Shown here: one piece after another, positions 1 through 8,160 of the stretch
Layout: each line of letters opens with the position of its first letter
Position numbering within the stretch: the first letter of the stretch is position 1
Source: Novosphingobium meiothermophilum
GTDB lineage: Bacteria > Pseudomonadota > Alphaproteobacteria > Sphingomonadales > Sphingomonadaceae
Direction of reading: 5' to 3'
Length of the DNA: 64,000 nt
Assembly (NCBI RefSeq): GCF_003171715.1
Contig: NZ_QGHL01000004.1
Span: forward strand, 310,001-374,000
Notes under the pieces: model-generated
Seen by the model: only the letters and a program-made list of their open reading frames with translations
Told to the model about the DNA's origin: nothing
The model's database searches: none
Program-made: the position numbers and the translations under genes

Positions 1-1010
1 CGGGCAGACCGGAACGCGGCCTCGCCATCGATGCCAAAGGCTTTCAGAGCGCGCGCATTGGCTTCGGAATCGCGCAGATAGATCGCGTCAAACTGCTGCT
101 GGTCCGCCGCCGAGGCAGGGTGGAAGCTGACCTTGTAGGCCGCGGCTTCCGCCTTGCCCTTGTCCACCGCGGCGCGCACCTGCCGCGCCAGCGCTGCCTC
201 CCACACGGCAACCCCCTCGTCCAGCACGGCGCGGTCCTGCGCGGAAAGCGTGTTCCAGCGCTTTTCGCTCATCGCGCGGGCCGGATAGGCGCCGCGCGGC
301 ACCGCGATCTGGTAGAAGTGTCTGGAAATCTCGGCAAAATGCAGGGACTTGAAGGTATCTTCGGGCGCGATAACCCCGTCGATCACGCCCTTGGCCATGG
401 CCGAATAGACCTCGCCCATCGGCATGTTCACCGGGTCCGCGCCCAGCGAATCCAGCACGCTCAGCAATTCGGTCGGCGCGCGGATGCGCAGGCCCCTGAT
501 GTCGGCAAGGCTTCTCACCGGACGGTTCACCGTGACAAGGCCGGGCAGCGTGCCGCCCTGAACGGCAAGCACTTTCAGCCCCGCCAGTTCGCGCCCGATC
601 TGGGGGTTTGCCGCCGCGATGCAGCGATAGAGCGCAACCTGCGATTCCACGCTGTCCGCGCCCTGATAGAACCCCGACTGGATGCGGATGAGATGCGTTC
701 CGCCCCGCACGTAGATCGGCGTTATCAGGCCGATGTCGGCCACCCCGTGGCGCAGTTCCTCCATCGACATGTCGGATGAAAGCAGCGCACCCGACCATAC
801 CGGCCTGATCTTCAGCCGCCCGGCCGATCGCTTCTCGACAAAGGCCATCCATTCCTGATCGGCCTTCGAAAACGGGTGGCCGGGGCTGTAGGGCGAGGCA
901 TAGACCAGCTCCGTCACCCCGCTCCGCACCGGGCGCGCGCAGGCTGCCAGCAGCAGAGCCAGCACCAGCGCCAGCATCAGCGCCGGGAAAGGGGCGGCAC
1001 GCAGCCTCAA
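1..1010 (-). CDS. dctP: TRAP transporter substrate-binding protein DctP (3' end outside window)
   Basis: Periplasmic solute-binding component of a tripartite ATP-independent periplasmic (TRAP) carboxylate transporter, partner of the DctQ/DctM genes at 5285-7044. The protein has a hydrophobic leader ending in a lipobox-like LLAAC, then the family's typical order: ELVYASPYSPGHP near the N-terminus, the central RGLRIRAPT block (the conserved Arg that binds the carboxylate) and GVIDGVIAPED. The chosen start is TTG at 1010, because it overlaps the stop of the upstream gene as TTGA and supplies a charged n-region (MRLRAAP) to the signal peptide; the in-frame ATG at 977 would leave a truncated leader. 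The gene continues left of position 1. A lipoprotein anchor is somewhat unusual for a Gram-negative TRAP binding protein. The ligand is not predictable, although the operon context implies an organic acid. Confidence 0.85.
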   Translation of the reverse strand, partial: MRLRAAPFPALMLALVLALLLAACARPVRSGVTELVYASPYSPGHPFSKADQEWMAFVEKRSAGRLKIRPVWSGALLSSDMSMEELRHGVADIGLITPIYVRGGTHLIRIQSGFYQGADSVESQVALYRCIAAANPQIGRELAGLKVLAVQGGTLPGLVTVNRPVRSLADIRGLRIRAPTELLSVLDSLGADPVNMPMGEVYSAMAKGVIDGVIAPEDTFKSLHFAEISRHFYQIAVPRGAYPARAMSEKRWNTLSAQDRAVLDEGVAVWEAALARQVRAAVDKGKAEAAAYKVSFHPASAADQQQFDAIYLRDSEANARALKAFGIDGEAAFRSA

Positions 1011-2308
1011 GCCAGCCCCCGCCGCACCAGAAAGTCCGCCACCATGCCCACCATGCGGTCATGGTCCCAGTTGGCCGCATCCACCATGTCGGCATCGATC
1101 ATCAGCACCGGCACGCCCGCGCTTTCCAGCGCCTCGGCGGTGATCTTCGTGCCCGATTGCGAAAGGCGGTTTTCCGGTGGCAGCAGCACCACGCAGGCGT
1201 CGATCCCGCAGCGCTCCGCCTCGCTCGTCATCCACCCGTTCATCCACGGCGGCAGGTGCAGCACCTCGTTCATCGAACAGACGCGGCTGGCCAGCGCCTC
1301 CATCGGGCGGCCCTGCAATTCGCGGATATACTGCGGCCCGGCAAAGGGCATGTACATCGACCAGACGAAGACCGCGCCCATGCGCTCTTCCAGCGCCTGA
1401 TAGAAACCGGGATCGTGCCAAACGCCCGCGCCGATCCACATCAGGCGGATCTTCTCGTTGGCGGCCGTGCCCTCGCCTGCGGCGATACGCTCCATCACCT
1501 CGTCGCGGAACCGCCTTGCGTGGTTCACCGCCCAGTCCGATCCGCGGTGCCATTGCGGGATCATCGTGTTGGGCATCTGCTCGGCAATCGATACCGGGCA
1601 GGGCCGCGCCTTGCCGATGGCCTGTGCCGCTTCCCAGATATAGCCTTCCTGCTCGTTGATCCGCTCCATCAGGTAATGGAGCTTCGCCTCGTCGAACCTG
1701 CGGCCCGTGCGGTTTTCCAGCAGCGAGATCAGATCGCGCATTTCCGAAACGGCCAGCGCGATGCGGTCGGCATCGTAAACCTGTTCCCACTGGTCCTTCG
1801 AATGGGCGAACCAGCGCGGGTCCTTGTGCTCCCATGCGGGCGCTTCCATCGGAAAGAACTCGCTGCCCAGCGCATCGGCCCACTGGCCGAAAACGTGCTG
1901 GATGCAATCGCATGTCATGCGCGCCACCAGCACCGTGGGCTTGGGCAAGCCCCCCCACGGCGCCGTTTTCGGATCGTTCGCCAGTGTGCAGGCAAGCCCC
2001 AGCGAACAGTATTTGCAGCTGTTCTTCGGGTATCCTGCCTCGGCCATCACCTCGAAGTAGTGGTTCGAAAGCTGCTTGGCCGAAATATAGGCCGACCACC
2101 ACTGGTTGGTGATGATCGGAATGTCCATCACGTGAAAGATCTCGTGCGGCGTATCGGCCTGCACGATGGCAAACGGCTCACCCTCGTCCACCACGCGGCG
2201 TTTCAGGTCCGCGCCGAACTGCTTCTGAAAGGCGTTGGCCGCCAGCGTGCAGGCAAGATCCTTGCGGCTGCGCTGGCCCGATGGGTTTGCGGTAGGGGCG
2301 CTGCTCAC
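1007..2308 (-). CDS. 2-hydroxyacyl-CoA dehydratase / benzoyl-CoA reductase family subunit (larger, Cys-rich)
   Basis: 433-residue protein of the HgdB/FldC/BcrC superfamily, whose members hold a [4Fe-4S] cluster and use a ketyl-radical mechanism to dehydrate 2-hydroxyacyl-CoAs or reduce aryl-CoAs. Visible marks are a cysteine cluster (C98, C101, C107 in SCKYCSLGLAC), the family-type RMTCDCIQHVF segment (C133, C135) in the position of the conserved 'CD' motif, and an RVCSMNEV segment near residue 340. Length is close to the usual 370-430. The gene overlaps the CoA-transferase stop by 4 nt (ATGA) and its own stop overlaps the DctP TTG start. It probably pairs with the smaller subunit at 4401-5282. 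The activating ATPase (HgdC-type) that such enzymes need is not in the window. Family is fairly sure; substrate unknown. Confidence 0.8.
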   Translation of the reverse strand: MSSAPTANPSGQRSRKDLACTLAANAFQKQFGADLKRRVVDEGEPFAIVQADTPHEIFHVMDIPIITNQWWSAYISAKQLSNHYFEVMAEAGYPKNSCKYCSLGLACTLANDPKTAPWGGLPKPTVLVARMTCDCIQHVFGQWADALGSEFFPMEAPAWEHKDPRWFAHSKDQWEQVYDADRIALAVSEMRDLISLLENRTGRRFDEAKLHYLMERINEQEGYIWEAAQAIGKARPCPVSIAEQMPNTMIPQWHRGSDWAVNHARRFRDEVMERIAAGEGTAANEKIRLMWIGAGVWHDPGFYQALEERMGAVFVWSMYMPFAGPQYIRELQGRPMEALASRVCSMNEVLHLPPWMNGWMTSEAERCGIDACVVLLPPENRLSQSGTKITAEALESAGVPVLMIDADMVDAANWDHDRMVGMVADFLVRRGLA

Positions 2309-4404
2309 TGGAATACTCCTGCATGTTCAAGCTGCGCGATGCGCTCGTCGGAAAGACCGCACAGATCGCGCGCAATTTCGTGCACATGTTCGCCCATGCC
2401 GGGCGCGCGGAACGGCGCAAAGGCATCGCGCGAAAAGCGGATGGGCGTTGCGATGTGGCCAAAGGGGCCAAGCAGCGGATGGTCCAGCGTGACCAGCGCC
2501 CCGCGGCCGATCAGCTGGGCATCCCGCTCGATCATGTCCTCGCAGTCCTGCACCACGCCGCAGGCGATGCCGTGGGCCTGAAGCTGTGCGGCGATGGCGT
2601 GATCCTCGCGAACCGAAGTCCATGCCGCCACGTCAGGCCCGGTCAGCGCCAGCAGCCGCGCATGATCGTCCTGCAAGGGGCAGGAAATTGCCACCCAGCG
2701 GTCGTCGCCCGCAGCGGGCAGAACGTCCTGCCAGAACACGCGGGCATCGGCATTGCCCATGCGCTGCGGCCGTTCGCCGCGCTTGGCCATGGCAAGGTAA
2801 TCGCGCATCTGCTGCACGCAGATTTCATACATCGAAGCATCGATATGGCACCCGCGCCCGGTCTCGCGCCGGTGCTGCAAGGCGCCTGCCACGCCTGCCG
2901 CCATAACATAGGGCACGATCACGTCGCCAAACGGCACTGCGCCGGGAATCACCGGATCGCGGTCGGGCCAGCCCGTCAGATAGGTCCGGCCCGAAAGCGC
3001 CCCGCCCGTGCCATCAACACCCCATTCCTGCGCCATTGGCCCGGTCTGGCCGAACACGCTGCCCGATACCATGATGATGCCGGGATTGCGCAGCGCAAGA
3101 CTGTCATAGTCCAGCCCCAGCTTGGCCATCGTTCCGGGCGAAAAGTTCTCGACCACCACATCGGCCCAGTCGATCAGCGGGTCGATCAGTTCGCGCGCCT
3201 CCGGCTTCTTCATGTTCAGCGAAAGGCTGCGCTTCGATGTGTTGAGATGCGCAAACCACGGCTTGTCATCCCAGTTTCCGGGCTTCGATGCGGAAACCTG
3301 CACGTCCAGCCGCGCCAGATCGGGCCGGGTGCGGGTTTCGATCTTCACGATCTCGGCCCCCAGATCGCCCAGCGTCTTGGTGGTGATCGAACCCACCAGC
3401 GCCCAGGCAAAGTCCAGCACCCTCACGCCCGAAAGCGGCCCCGGACGGGCGCCGGTGTGGATTGCGGGCGCGGCAACCTGCGCCGTTCCCTCGCGGAACG
3501 ATGCAAAGCGTTCAGGTAATCCCTCCGGTGTATCAAAGAACCCGCGCGCGGCCAGATGCGGATCGGCCAGCACATCGGCCGGTTCGTTGGCCACGCAGGC
3601 GTTGATGCCCCGGCGCAAGCCTTCGGTGGCGATCTCGTGCTTGGTGCGCGTCAGGAAGAACGCGGCGATGGCCGCTTCCCACACGGCGCGGGTTTCGGCC
3701 GGAAGGGTCGAACGGTTATAGGAAAGCCAGTCGGTGCCCGCCAGCGGATTGGGCACGCCTGCCTCGTCCATCCAGTCAGACAGCGCCTGATTGGCAGGCG
3801 CGCCCAGCCGCCCCGTCATCAGCGAATGGAAGCACCAGCCATCGGCAAGCCGCCAGATGGCCCGCACCGTCGCCTTGCCATAGGCCAGCGCCCCGCCCAC
3901 GCGCACCAGCTTGCGCCGGTCGAACTGCCAGACCAGCACGCCGTTGAAATTGCGGCTGAAGGCCACCTGCTGGATCGAAACGTCAACATGCTGGCCCTTG
4001 CCCTGATTCGGGCCTTGCGTGCCGCGCGCATAGTGCGCCGCCAGCGCGCCCGATGCCGCCACCATGTCGGCATGGAACGTGCAGGCATCGCCTGCTTCCT
4101 TCACCGGCGGCAGGCCCGGCTCGCCGGTCACGCGCAAGGCCCCGCCCATGGCCGATGCCACCAGTTCGCCGCCCTTCCAGCCCGAACGCGGCCCACCGGA
4201 ACCGAACGGCGTCACCGAAACATGGACCGCGCTTTCGGGGATCGTCACACCCCCCAGCCCGTCAAGGCCGATGTCGTCGATCACGAAGGATGCGCCTTCC
4301 ACCGGCCCGCCCAGCTGCGCGCCCAGTGATGCCAGAAAGCGCGCCAGCGCCCTGTTCGCCATGCCGCCCAGCACGGCCACGCGATGTCCTGCCAGCAGCT
4401 TCAT
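2305..4404 (-). CDS. Tandem-domain class III (CaiB/BaiF) CoA-transferase
   Basis: 699-residue protein made of two consecutive family III CoA-transferase modules, about 1-315 and 320-699. Ordinary family members are about 400 residues and single-domain, so this is a fusion, comparable in architecture (not demonstrably in function) to the DMSP-cleaving DddD. The C-terminal half starts like a complete CaiB (GPLSGVRVLDFAWALVG, then LGDLGAEIVKIE) and has a candidate catalytic Asp at D494 (PFGDVIVPYVMAAG). The N-terminal half is shortened before its candidate Asp, D113 (FHADMVAASG). Both halves have the conserved GxGxHxD stretch. Expected role: transfer CoA to the imported acid so that the dehydratase subunits can act. 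It is coupled by 4-nt overlaps to both flanking dehydratase genes. Confidence 0.9.
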   Translation of the reverse strand: MKLLAGHRVAVLGGMANRALARFLASLGAQLGGPVEGASFVIDDIGLDGLGGVTIPESAVHVSVTPFGSGGPRSGWKGGELVASAMGGALRVTGEPGLPPVKEAGDACTFHADMVAASGALAAHYARGTQGPNQGKGQHVDVSIQQVAFSRNFNGVLVWQFDRRKLVRVGGALAYGKATVRAIWRLADGWCFHSLMTGRLGAPANQALSDWMDEAGVPNPLAGTDWLSYNRSTLPAETRAVWEAAIAAFFLTRTKHEIATEGLRRGINACVANEPADVLADPHLAARGFFDTPEGLPERFASFREGTAQVAAPAIHTGARPGPLSGVRVLDFAWALVGSITTKTLGDLGAEIVKIETRTRPDLARLDVQVSASKPGNWDDKPWFAHLNTSKRSLSLNMKKPEARELIDPLIDWADVVVENFSPGTMAKLGLDYDSLALRNPGIIMVSGSVFGQTGPMAQEWGVDGTGGALSGRTYLTGWPDRDPVIPGAVPFGDVIVPYVMAAGVAGALQHRRETGRGCHIDASMYEICVQQMRDYLAMAKRGERPQRMGNADARVFWQDVLPAAGDDRWVAISCPLQDDHARLLALTGPDVAAWTSVREDHAIAAQLQAHGIACGVVQDCEDMIERDAQLIGRGALVTLDHPLLGPFGHIATPIRFSRDAFAPFRAPGMGEHVHEIARDLCGLSDERIAQLEHAGVFQ

Positions 4405-5282
4405 GCCACGGCTCCGGCAAGGAATGCGCCCATCTCCAGATCAATCCCGTCGCGGCACAGCCAGTCGCGCCGGGTGGCCACCATCACCGGCAGGCCCAGC
4501 CCTTCAAGCGCGGCCCGCATCGCGGGCAGGTGCCACACGCTGGTATCGTCCTCCTCGATCAGCCACAGCAGTCCCGCCCTTGCCCCGGCAACGCGCGCCT
4601 GCTGCGCCAGCGCGCCAGCGCGGTCATGGAAACCGCGCGTATCCAGCGCGCGGGCATGGATCTGGCGGGCAAGCGCGGCAAAGGCATCGCCCGTCTCGTC
4701 CACCGGCGGCCCGCGGTCAGTCCACTCATCGGCCAGCGTGCGGCCCTGCGCGCGCCATCCGGCCTGCGCCGCCACGCGGTGCAGGCGCTCATCAGGCAGC
4801 AGGCTTCCGGCAATGAGACAGACCGGAGCGGTCCCAGAAGCAAGCGCAGGGCTTTCCCGGCGCGCGGCATTGCCCCGCGCAATCGCCGCGCGCAGCGCCG
4901 CCTCGTCCACGCCCAGCCTTGCCCCCAGCGCCCGCAGCGCCGCCTCGGTGCGCGCCACGCTGCTGGCTCTGGGGATCTTGGCAATGTCCAGCATCAGCGG
5001 CTCAGGCCCTCTGACGGCGCCGGTCCTGCGCAGTTCGCACATGTAGTAATAGAGCCGCTGCGCACTGTCGTCGGCGCGGCTGAACACCACCGCCTCCAGA
5101 TGATCGAGCGCGCCATCGGCCCAGTCCTGCACCACCGAGCGCGTCCATGGCGCAAACTTGCTCTCCAGCCACCGGTCGGCCGCGGGCATGGCGCGGTCCA
5201 CGTTCCAGCGCAGCGCGCCGGCATTGCGCCCGGTGGCATCGAACAGGTCGTGCGGCAGGTTGGGTCCAAGGTGGGCAATCAT
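4401..5282 (-). CDS. 2-hydroxyacyl-CoA dehydratase-type small subunit
   Basis: 293-residue protein read as the second, divergent subunit of the dehydratase at 1007-2308. The recognisable segment is LEAVVFSRADDSAQRLYYYMCEL (residues 62-84), which matches the family region where a cysteine-aspartate pair normally precedes an Lxxyl helix; here SRADD replaces the usual Cys-containing form. Only three cysteines are present (C82, C155, C276), and the protein is 80-130 residues shorter than typical subunits. Start ATG at 5282 lies 2 nt after the DctM stop; the 3' end overlaps the CoA-transferase start by 4 nt. Family assignment is by eye and rests mainly on that segment plus context; cluster binding is uncertain. 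Confidence 0.62.
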   Translation of the reverse strand: MIAHLGPNLPHDLFDATGRNAGALRWNVDRAMPAADRWLESKFAPWTRSVVQDWADGALDHLEAVVFSRADDSAQRLYYYMCELRRTGAVRGPEPLMLDIAKIPRASSVARTEAALRALGARLGVDEAALRAAIARGNAARRESPALASGTAPVCLIAGSLLPDERLHRVAAQAGWRAQGRTLADEWTDRGPPVDETGDAFAALARQIHARALDTRGFHDRAGALAQQARVAGARAGLLWLIEEDDTSVWHLPAMRAALEGLGLPVMVATRRDWLCRDGIDLEMGAFLAGAVA

Positions 5283-5284
5283 GG

Positions 5285-6595
5285 TCAGTTTCCAAGCAGT
5301 TCGGGCAGCCCCAGCGCCAGCGCGGGGAACAGGATCAGGATGACAAGGTGCAGCAGGTCGCTCGCCAGAAACGGCATCACCCCCTTGAAGATGCGGTTGA
5401 TGCTCACGTCCTTGGCCACGCCCTGGATGACATAGAGGTTCATCCCCAGCGGCGGATGGACAAAGCCGATCTCCATCGCGCGGCACAGGAAAATGCCGAA
5501 CCAGATGGCCGACATGCCCACGCCTTCCACCACCGGCAGCAGGATCGGCGTGGTCAGCAGCATCAGCGCAAGGCCGTCCAGCACCGAACCCAGCAACAGC
5601 AGGATCAGCGCCACCAGCAGAAGCGTCGCCACCGTGCCAAGGCCCAGCCCCGTCACCCATGCGCCCACCGCATCGGTCACGCCGGTGATGGATACGAACA
5701 CCGAAAACACCAGCGCGCCGATGATGACCATCAGGATCAGCCCGCTCGTGCGCAGCGTTTCCTCGAACGCCTTCATCAGCATGGCCCGGTTCAGCCGCCG
5801 CCGCCACGCGGCAATTGCCAGTGCGCCTGCCGCGCCGATCGATGCCGCTTCCGAAGGGCTGAACCAGCCCACCGCGATTCCGCCGATCACCAGCGCGATC
5901 AGCACCAGCATGTCGGCCACCCGGCCCAGCGCCGCACGCCGCTCAGCCCATGTCGCGCGCTCGCTGGCAGGGGCGGCATGGGGGCGCAGGCGCACCACCA
6001 GCCAGATCACCGCGCAATAGAGCAGCGCCTGCGTGATGCCGGGCACGATCGCGGCGGTAAACAGCTTGCCGATCGATTGTTCGGCAATGATGCCGAACAC
6101 GATCAGCGCGCCCGATGGCGGGATCATCTGGCCCAGCGTGCCGCCCGCCGCCACTGTGCCGGTTGCCAGCGCATCGGAATAGCCGCGCTTGCGCATTTCC
6201 GGCAGGGCCACAAGGCCGATGGTGGCCGCCGTTGCAAGGCTTGATCCGTTGATCGCACCAAAGCCCGCGCACCCGCCGACCGAGGCATAGGCAAGGCCCC
6301 CGCGCCGGTGCCCCACCATCTTGGCCGCCGCATCGAACAGGTCGCGGCTGGCATCGGAGGAAAAGAACAGGTGCGCCATGAACATGAACAGCGGCAGCGT
6401 GCCCAGTTCATAGCGCGTCAGCGTATCAACCAGCACCACCCCGCCCTTGATGAGCGCGGGTTCCACGCCCAGCACCAGGCACAGCCCGCCAAGGCCGACC
6501 AGCCCCAGCGCCACGCCAATCGGCAGCCCCGCCAGCAGCAGCGCAAACAGCACGGCCACACCGATCAGGCCGGTTTCGGGCGTTGCCAGCATCAT
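5285..6595 (-). CDS. dctM: TRAP transporter large permease DctM
   Basis: Large membrane subunit (436 aa, about 12 transmembrane helices) of the TRAP transporter; it carries the Na+-coupled transport path. Family features include the opening GVAVLFALLLAGLPIGVALG, AATIGLVALPEMRKRGYSDALATGTVAAGGTLGQMIPPS and the C-terminal segment with FVHPPLGMNLYV. Start chosen at the ATG at 6595, whose ATGATG overlaps the DctQ stop by 4 nt; a longer upstream reading frame lies inside dctQ and lacks any membrane-protein character. The stop is 2 nt before the next gene. Works with DctQ (6592-7044) and DctP (1-1010), the latter placed three genes downstream, after the CoA-metabolism genes. Confidence 0.95.
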   Translation of the reverse strand: MMLATPETGLIGVAVLFALLLAGLPIGVALGLVGLGGLCLVLGVEPALIKGGVVLVDTLTRYELGTLPLFMFMAHLFFSSDASRDLFDAAAKMVGHRRGGLAYASVGGCAGFGAINGSSLATAATIGLVALPEMRKRGYSDALATGTVAAGGTLGQMIPPSGALIVFGIIAEQSIGKLFTAAIVPGITQALLYCAVIWLVVRLRPHAAPASERATWAERRAALGRVADMLVLIALVIGGIAVGWFSPSEAASIGAAGALAIAAWRRRLNRAMLMKAFEETLRTSGLILMVIIGALVFSVFVSITGVTDAVGAWVTGLGLGTVATLLLVALILLLLGSVLDGLALMLLTTPILLPVVEGVGMSAIWFGIFLCRAMEIGFVHPPLGMNLYVIQGVAKDVSINRIFKGVMPFLASDLLHLVILILFPALALGLPELLGN

Positions 6596-7044
6596 GGACG
6601 CCGCCCCCGCAGCGCCTGCCCGATCAGCACCAGCACGATTGCCCCCAGCACGACGCAGCCGAACAGCCGCATCCAGCGCCACGGAACACCGATAACCTCG
6701 CTCACCTCGTGCCCGTCCCACAGGTCGGCCATGATCCACGCCGCGCCCGCCAGCAGCGCGGCAAAGAACAGCGCGCCCAGCAGCGCGGATGCGCGCTCAA
6801 GCCTGTCCTTCGCGCGCGCGCCCATGCGGTCGGCCAGCAAGTGAACCCTTGCATGCGCGCGCTCCAGCGTTGCCACCAGCAGTGCGAGCGCACCTGCCAC
6901 CAGCACGGCCACCTGCACCAGTTCGATGGAGCCACGCACCGGCAGTCCCAGATGGCGCCCGGCCACTGCCACCGCGTCTATCCCCGTTGCCGCCAGCAAC
7001 GCCATGCCGCCGGTCAGGATCACGGCCCTGCGCAAGCTGCTCAT
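6592..7044 (-). CDS. dctQ: TRAP transporter small permease DctQ
   Basis: 150-residue protein with four hydrophobic segments (about residues 6-28, 42-60, 84-106 and 126-146), the expected size and topology for the small TRAP subunit that contacts DctM. The SIELVQVAVLVAGALALLVATLERAHARVHLLADRM stretch (longer than the usual loop, positions about 38-73) fits the conserved DctQ core. It overlaps the CapA-like gene upstream (ATGA at 7041-7044) and DctM downstream (6592-6595), so expression should be translationally coupled. Confidence 0.85.
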   Translation of the reverse strand: MSSLRRAVILTGGMALLAATGIDAVAVAGRHLGLPVRGSIELVQVAVLVAGALALLVATLERAHARVHLLADRMGARAKDRLERASALLGALFFAALLAGAAWIMADLWDGHEVSEVIGVPWRWMRLFGCVVLGAIVLVLIGQALRGRRP

Positions 7045-8147
7045 GCCGCAACCGTTCCGTCGGCGGCAATGGTTATGGCAGGCAGTCCGGCCGCAAGCGT
7101 GATCTGTTCGATATAGCGGGCCACGGCCTCTTTTCTTTCTCCCTCGGCCAGAACCGGGCGCCCCGGCGCCAGCACGTCAACCGGCACGATGCCCACCTCG
7201 ATCCGGCCATCCGGGTGAAGCACCAGCCTGCCCAGCATGGCGTTGACCGCTTCGGGATGGAAGGGCGCAAGACTGTAGGCGGGATCGGGTTCGAACCCGA
7301 ACAGCACCTTGCGCCGCTCGGCCCATTCGCGCCGCGCCGGATGATCCTGCGCCGGGCTGAGCGCACTGGTAACGACGCAGCCGTTGCCCAGCCCGTGGAA
7401 GATCGGCCTGCCGCGGTGAAACTCTATGCCCCGCACGATATGGGCATGGTGGCCGATCACCACGTCCGCCCCCGCATCGATGGCGGCATGGCTGATCGCG
7501 CGCTCATAGGGGGCCAGCCGCGCGGGCGTGTGGACGATGCCCTTGTGCAGCGCCACCATCACGAAATCGGCCCGTGTCCGCAGCGCGGCAATATCGGCCT
7601 GCAACATGGCGATGGCCTCGGCGGTCACGCGCTCCAGCGCGGCGGCGGGCGCAATGGCCGAACCATCGGCCGTCTCGATCCGCAGATAGGCGCACCCCGC
7701 GCGCGCATCGCCCGCCCAGGCATTTTCCGGTCCCACGCAGTTGTAGCTGAGCAGGCCGATTTTCCAGCCGCCCCGCTGTGCCACAACGGGCCTGCGCGCC
7801 TCGGCAAGGCTCAGCCCCGCCCCGGCGCCTTCAAGGCCCGCCACCTTCATCAGCGCCAGCGTGTCGGCAATCCCTTCGGCCCCGCAATCGGCAATGTGAT
7901 TCCCGGCAAGGCTGAGGAGGTGAAAGCCCGCGTCCGCAATCGCGGCCACGTTTTCGGGCGGCGCGCCGGGGGCGGGAACGTCGCCTTCCAGCTCGGTCCC
8001 GCGCGCCGAATGCGGCACTTCCAGATGGCCCACCGCAAGGTCTGCCGCCTGCAATGCCGGAGCGATCCCGGCCAGCCAGTAGGGCGCATCCGGCTCGTCA
8101 AGCACGAGATCGCCCGCCAGCACGATCGAGATCGCCCCGTCACCCAT
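7041..8147 (-). CDS. CapA/PgsA-family metallophosphoesterase-like protein
   Basis: 368-residue protein of the CapA (poly-gamma-glutamate biosynthesis, calcineurin-like) family. Conserved elements are VLAGDLVLDEPD at the N-terminus (the GD metal motif), LSLAGNHIADCG (GNHxxD) and VIGHHAHIVRGIE (GHHxH); the usual HWGxEY is replaced by ALHKGIV. No signal peptide is seen. Family members are often placed in capsule or polyglutamate loci, but here the gene sits in a catabolic/transport operon between the TonB receptor (13-nt gap) and dctQ (4-nt overlap). A hydrolytic role on the imported compound is an inference only. Start ATG at 8147 was preferred because the longer frame runs into the receptor gene. 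Confidence 0.8.
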   Translation of the reverse strand: MGDGAISIVLAGDLVLDEPDAPYWLAGIAPALQAADLAVGHLEVPHSARGTELEGDVPAPGAPPENVAAIADAGFHLLSLAGNHIADCGAEGIADTLALMKVAGLEGAGAGLSLAEARRPVVAQRGGWKIGLLSYNCVGPENAWAGDARAGCAYLRIETADGSAIAPAAALERVTAEAIAMLQADIAALRTRADFVMVALHKGIVHTPARLAPYERAISHAAIDAGADVVIGHHAHIVRGIEFHRGRPIFHGLGNGCVVTSALSPAQDHPARREWAERRKVLFGFEPDPAYSLAPFHPEAVNAMLGRLVLHPDGRIEVGIVPVDVLAPGRPVLAEGERKEAVARYIEQITLAAGLPAITIAADGTVAA

Positions 8148-8160
8148 TGCTATCGCTCTG

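Noticed and set aside
1061..2581. 506-codon plus-strand frame opposite the dehydratase subunit
   Set aside because: Antisense shadow; the minus strand carries the conserved cysteine motifs and 4-nt operon junctions.
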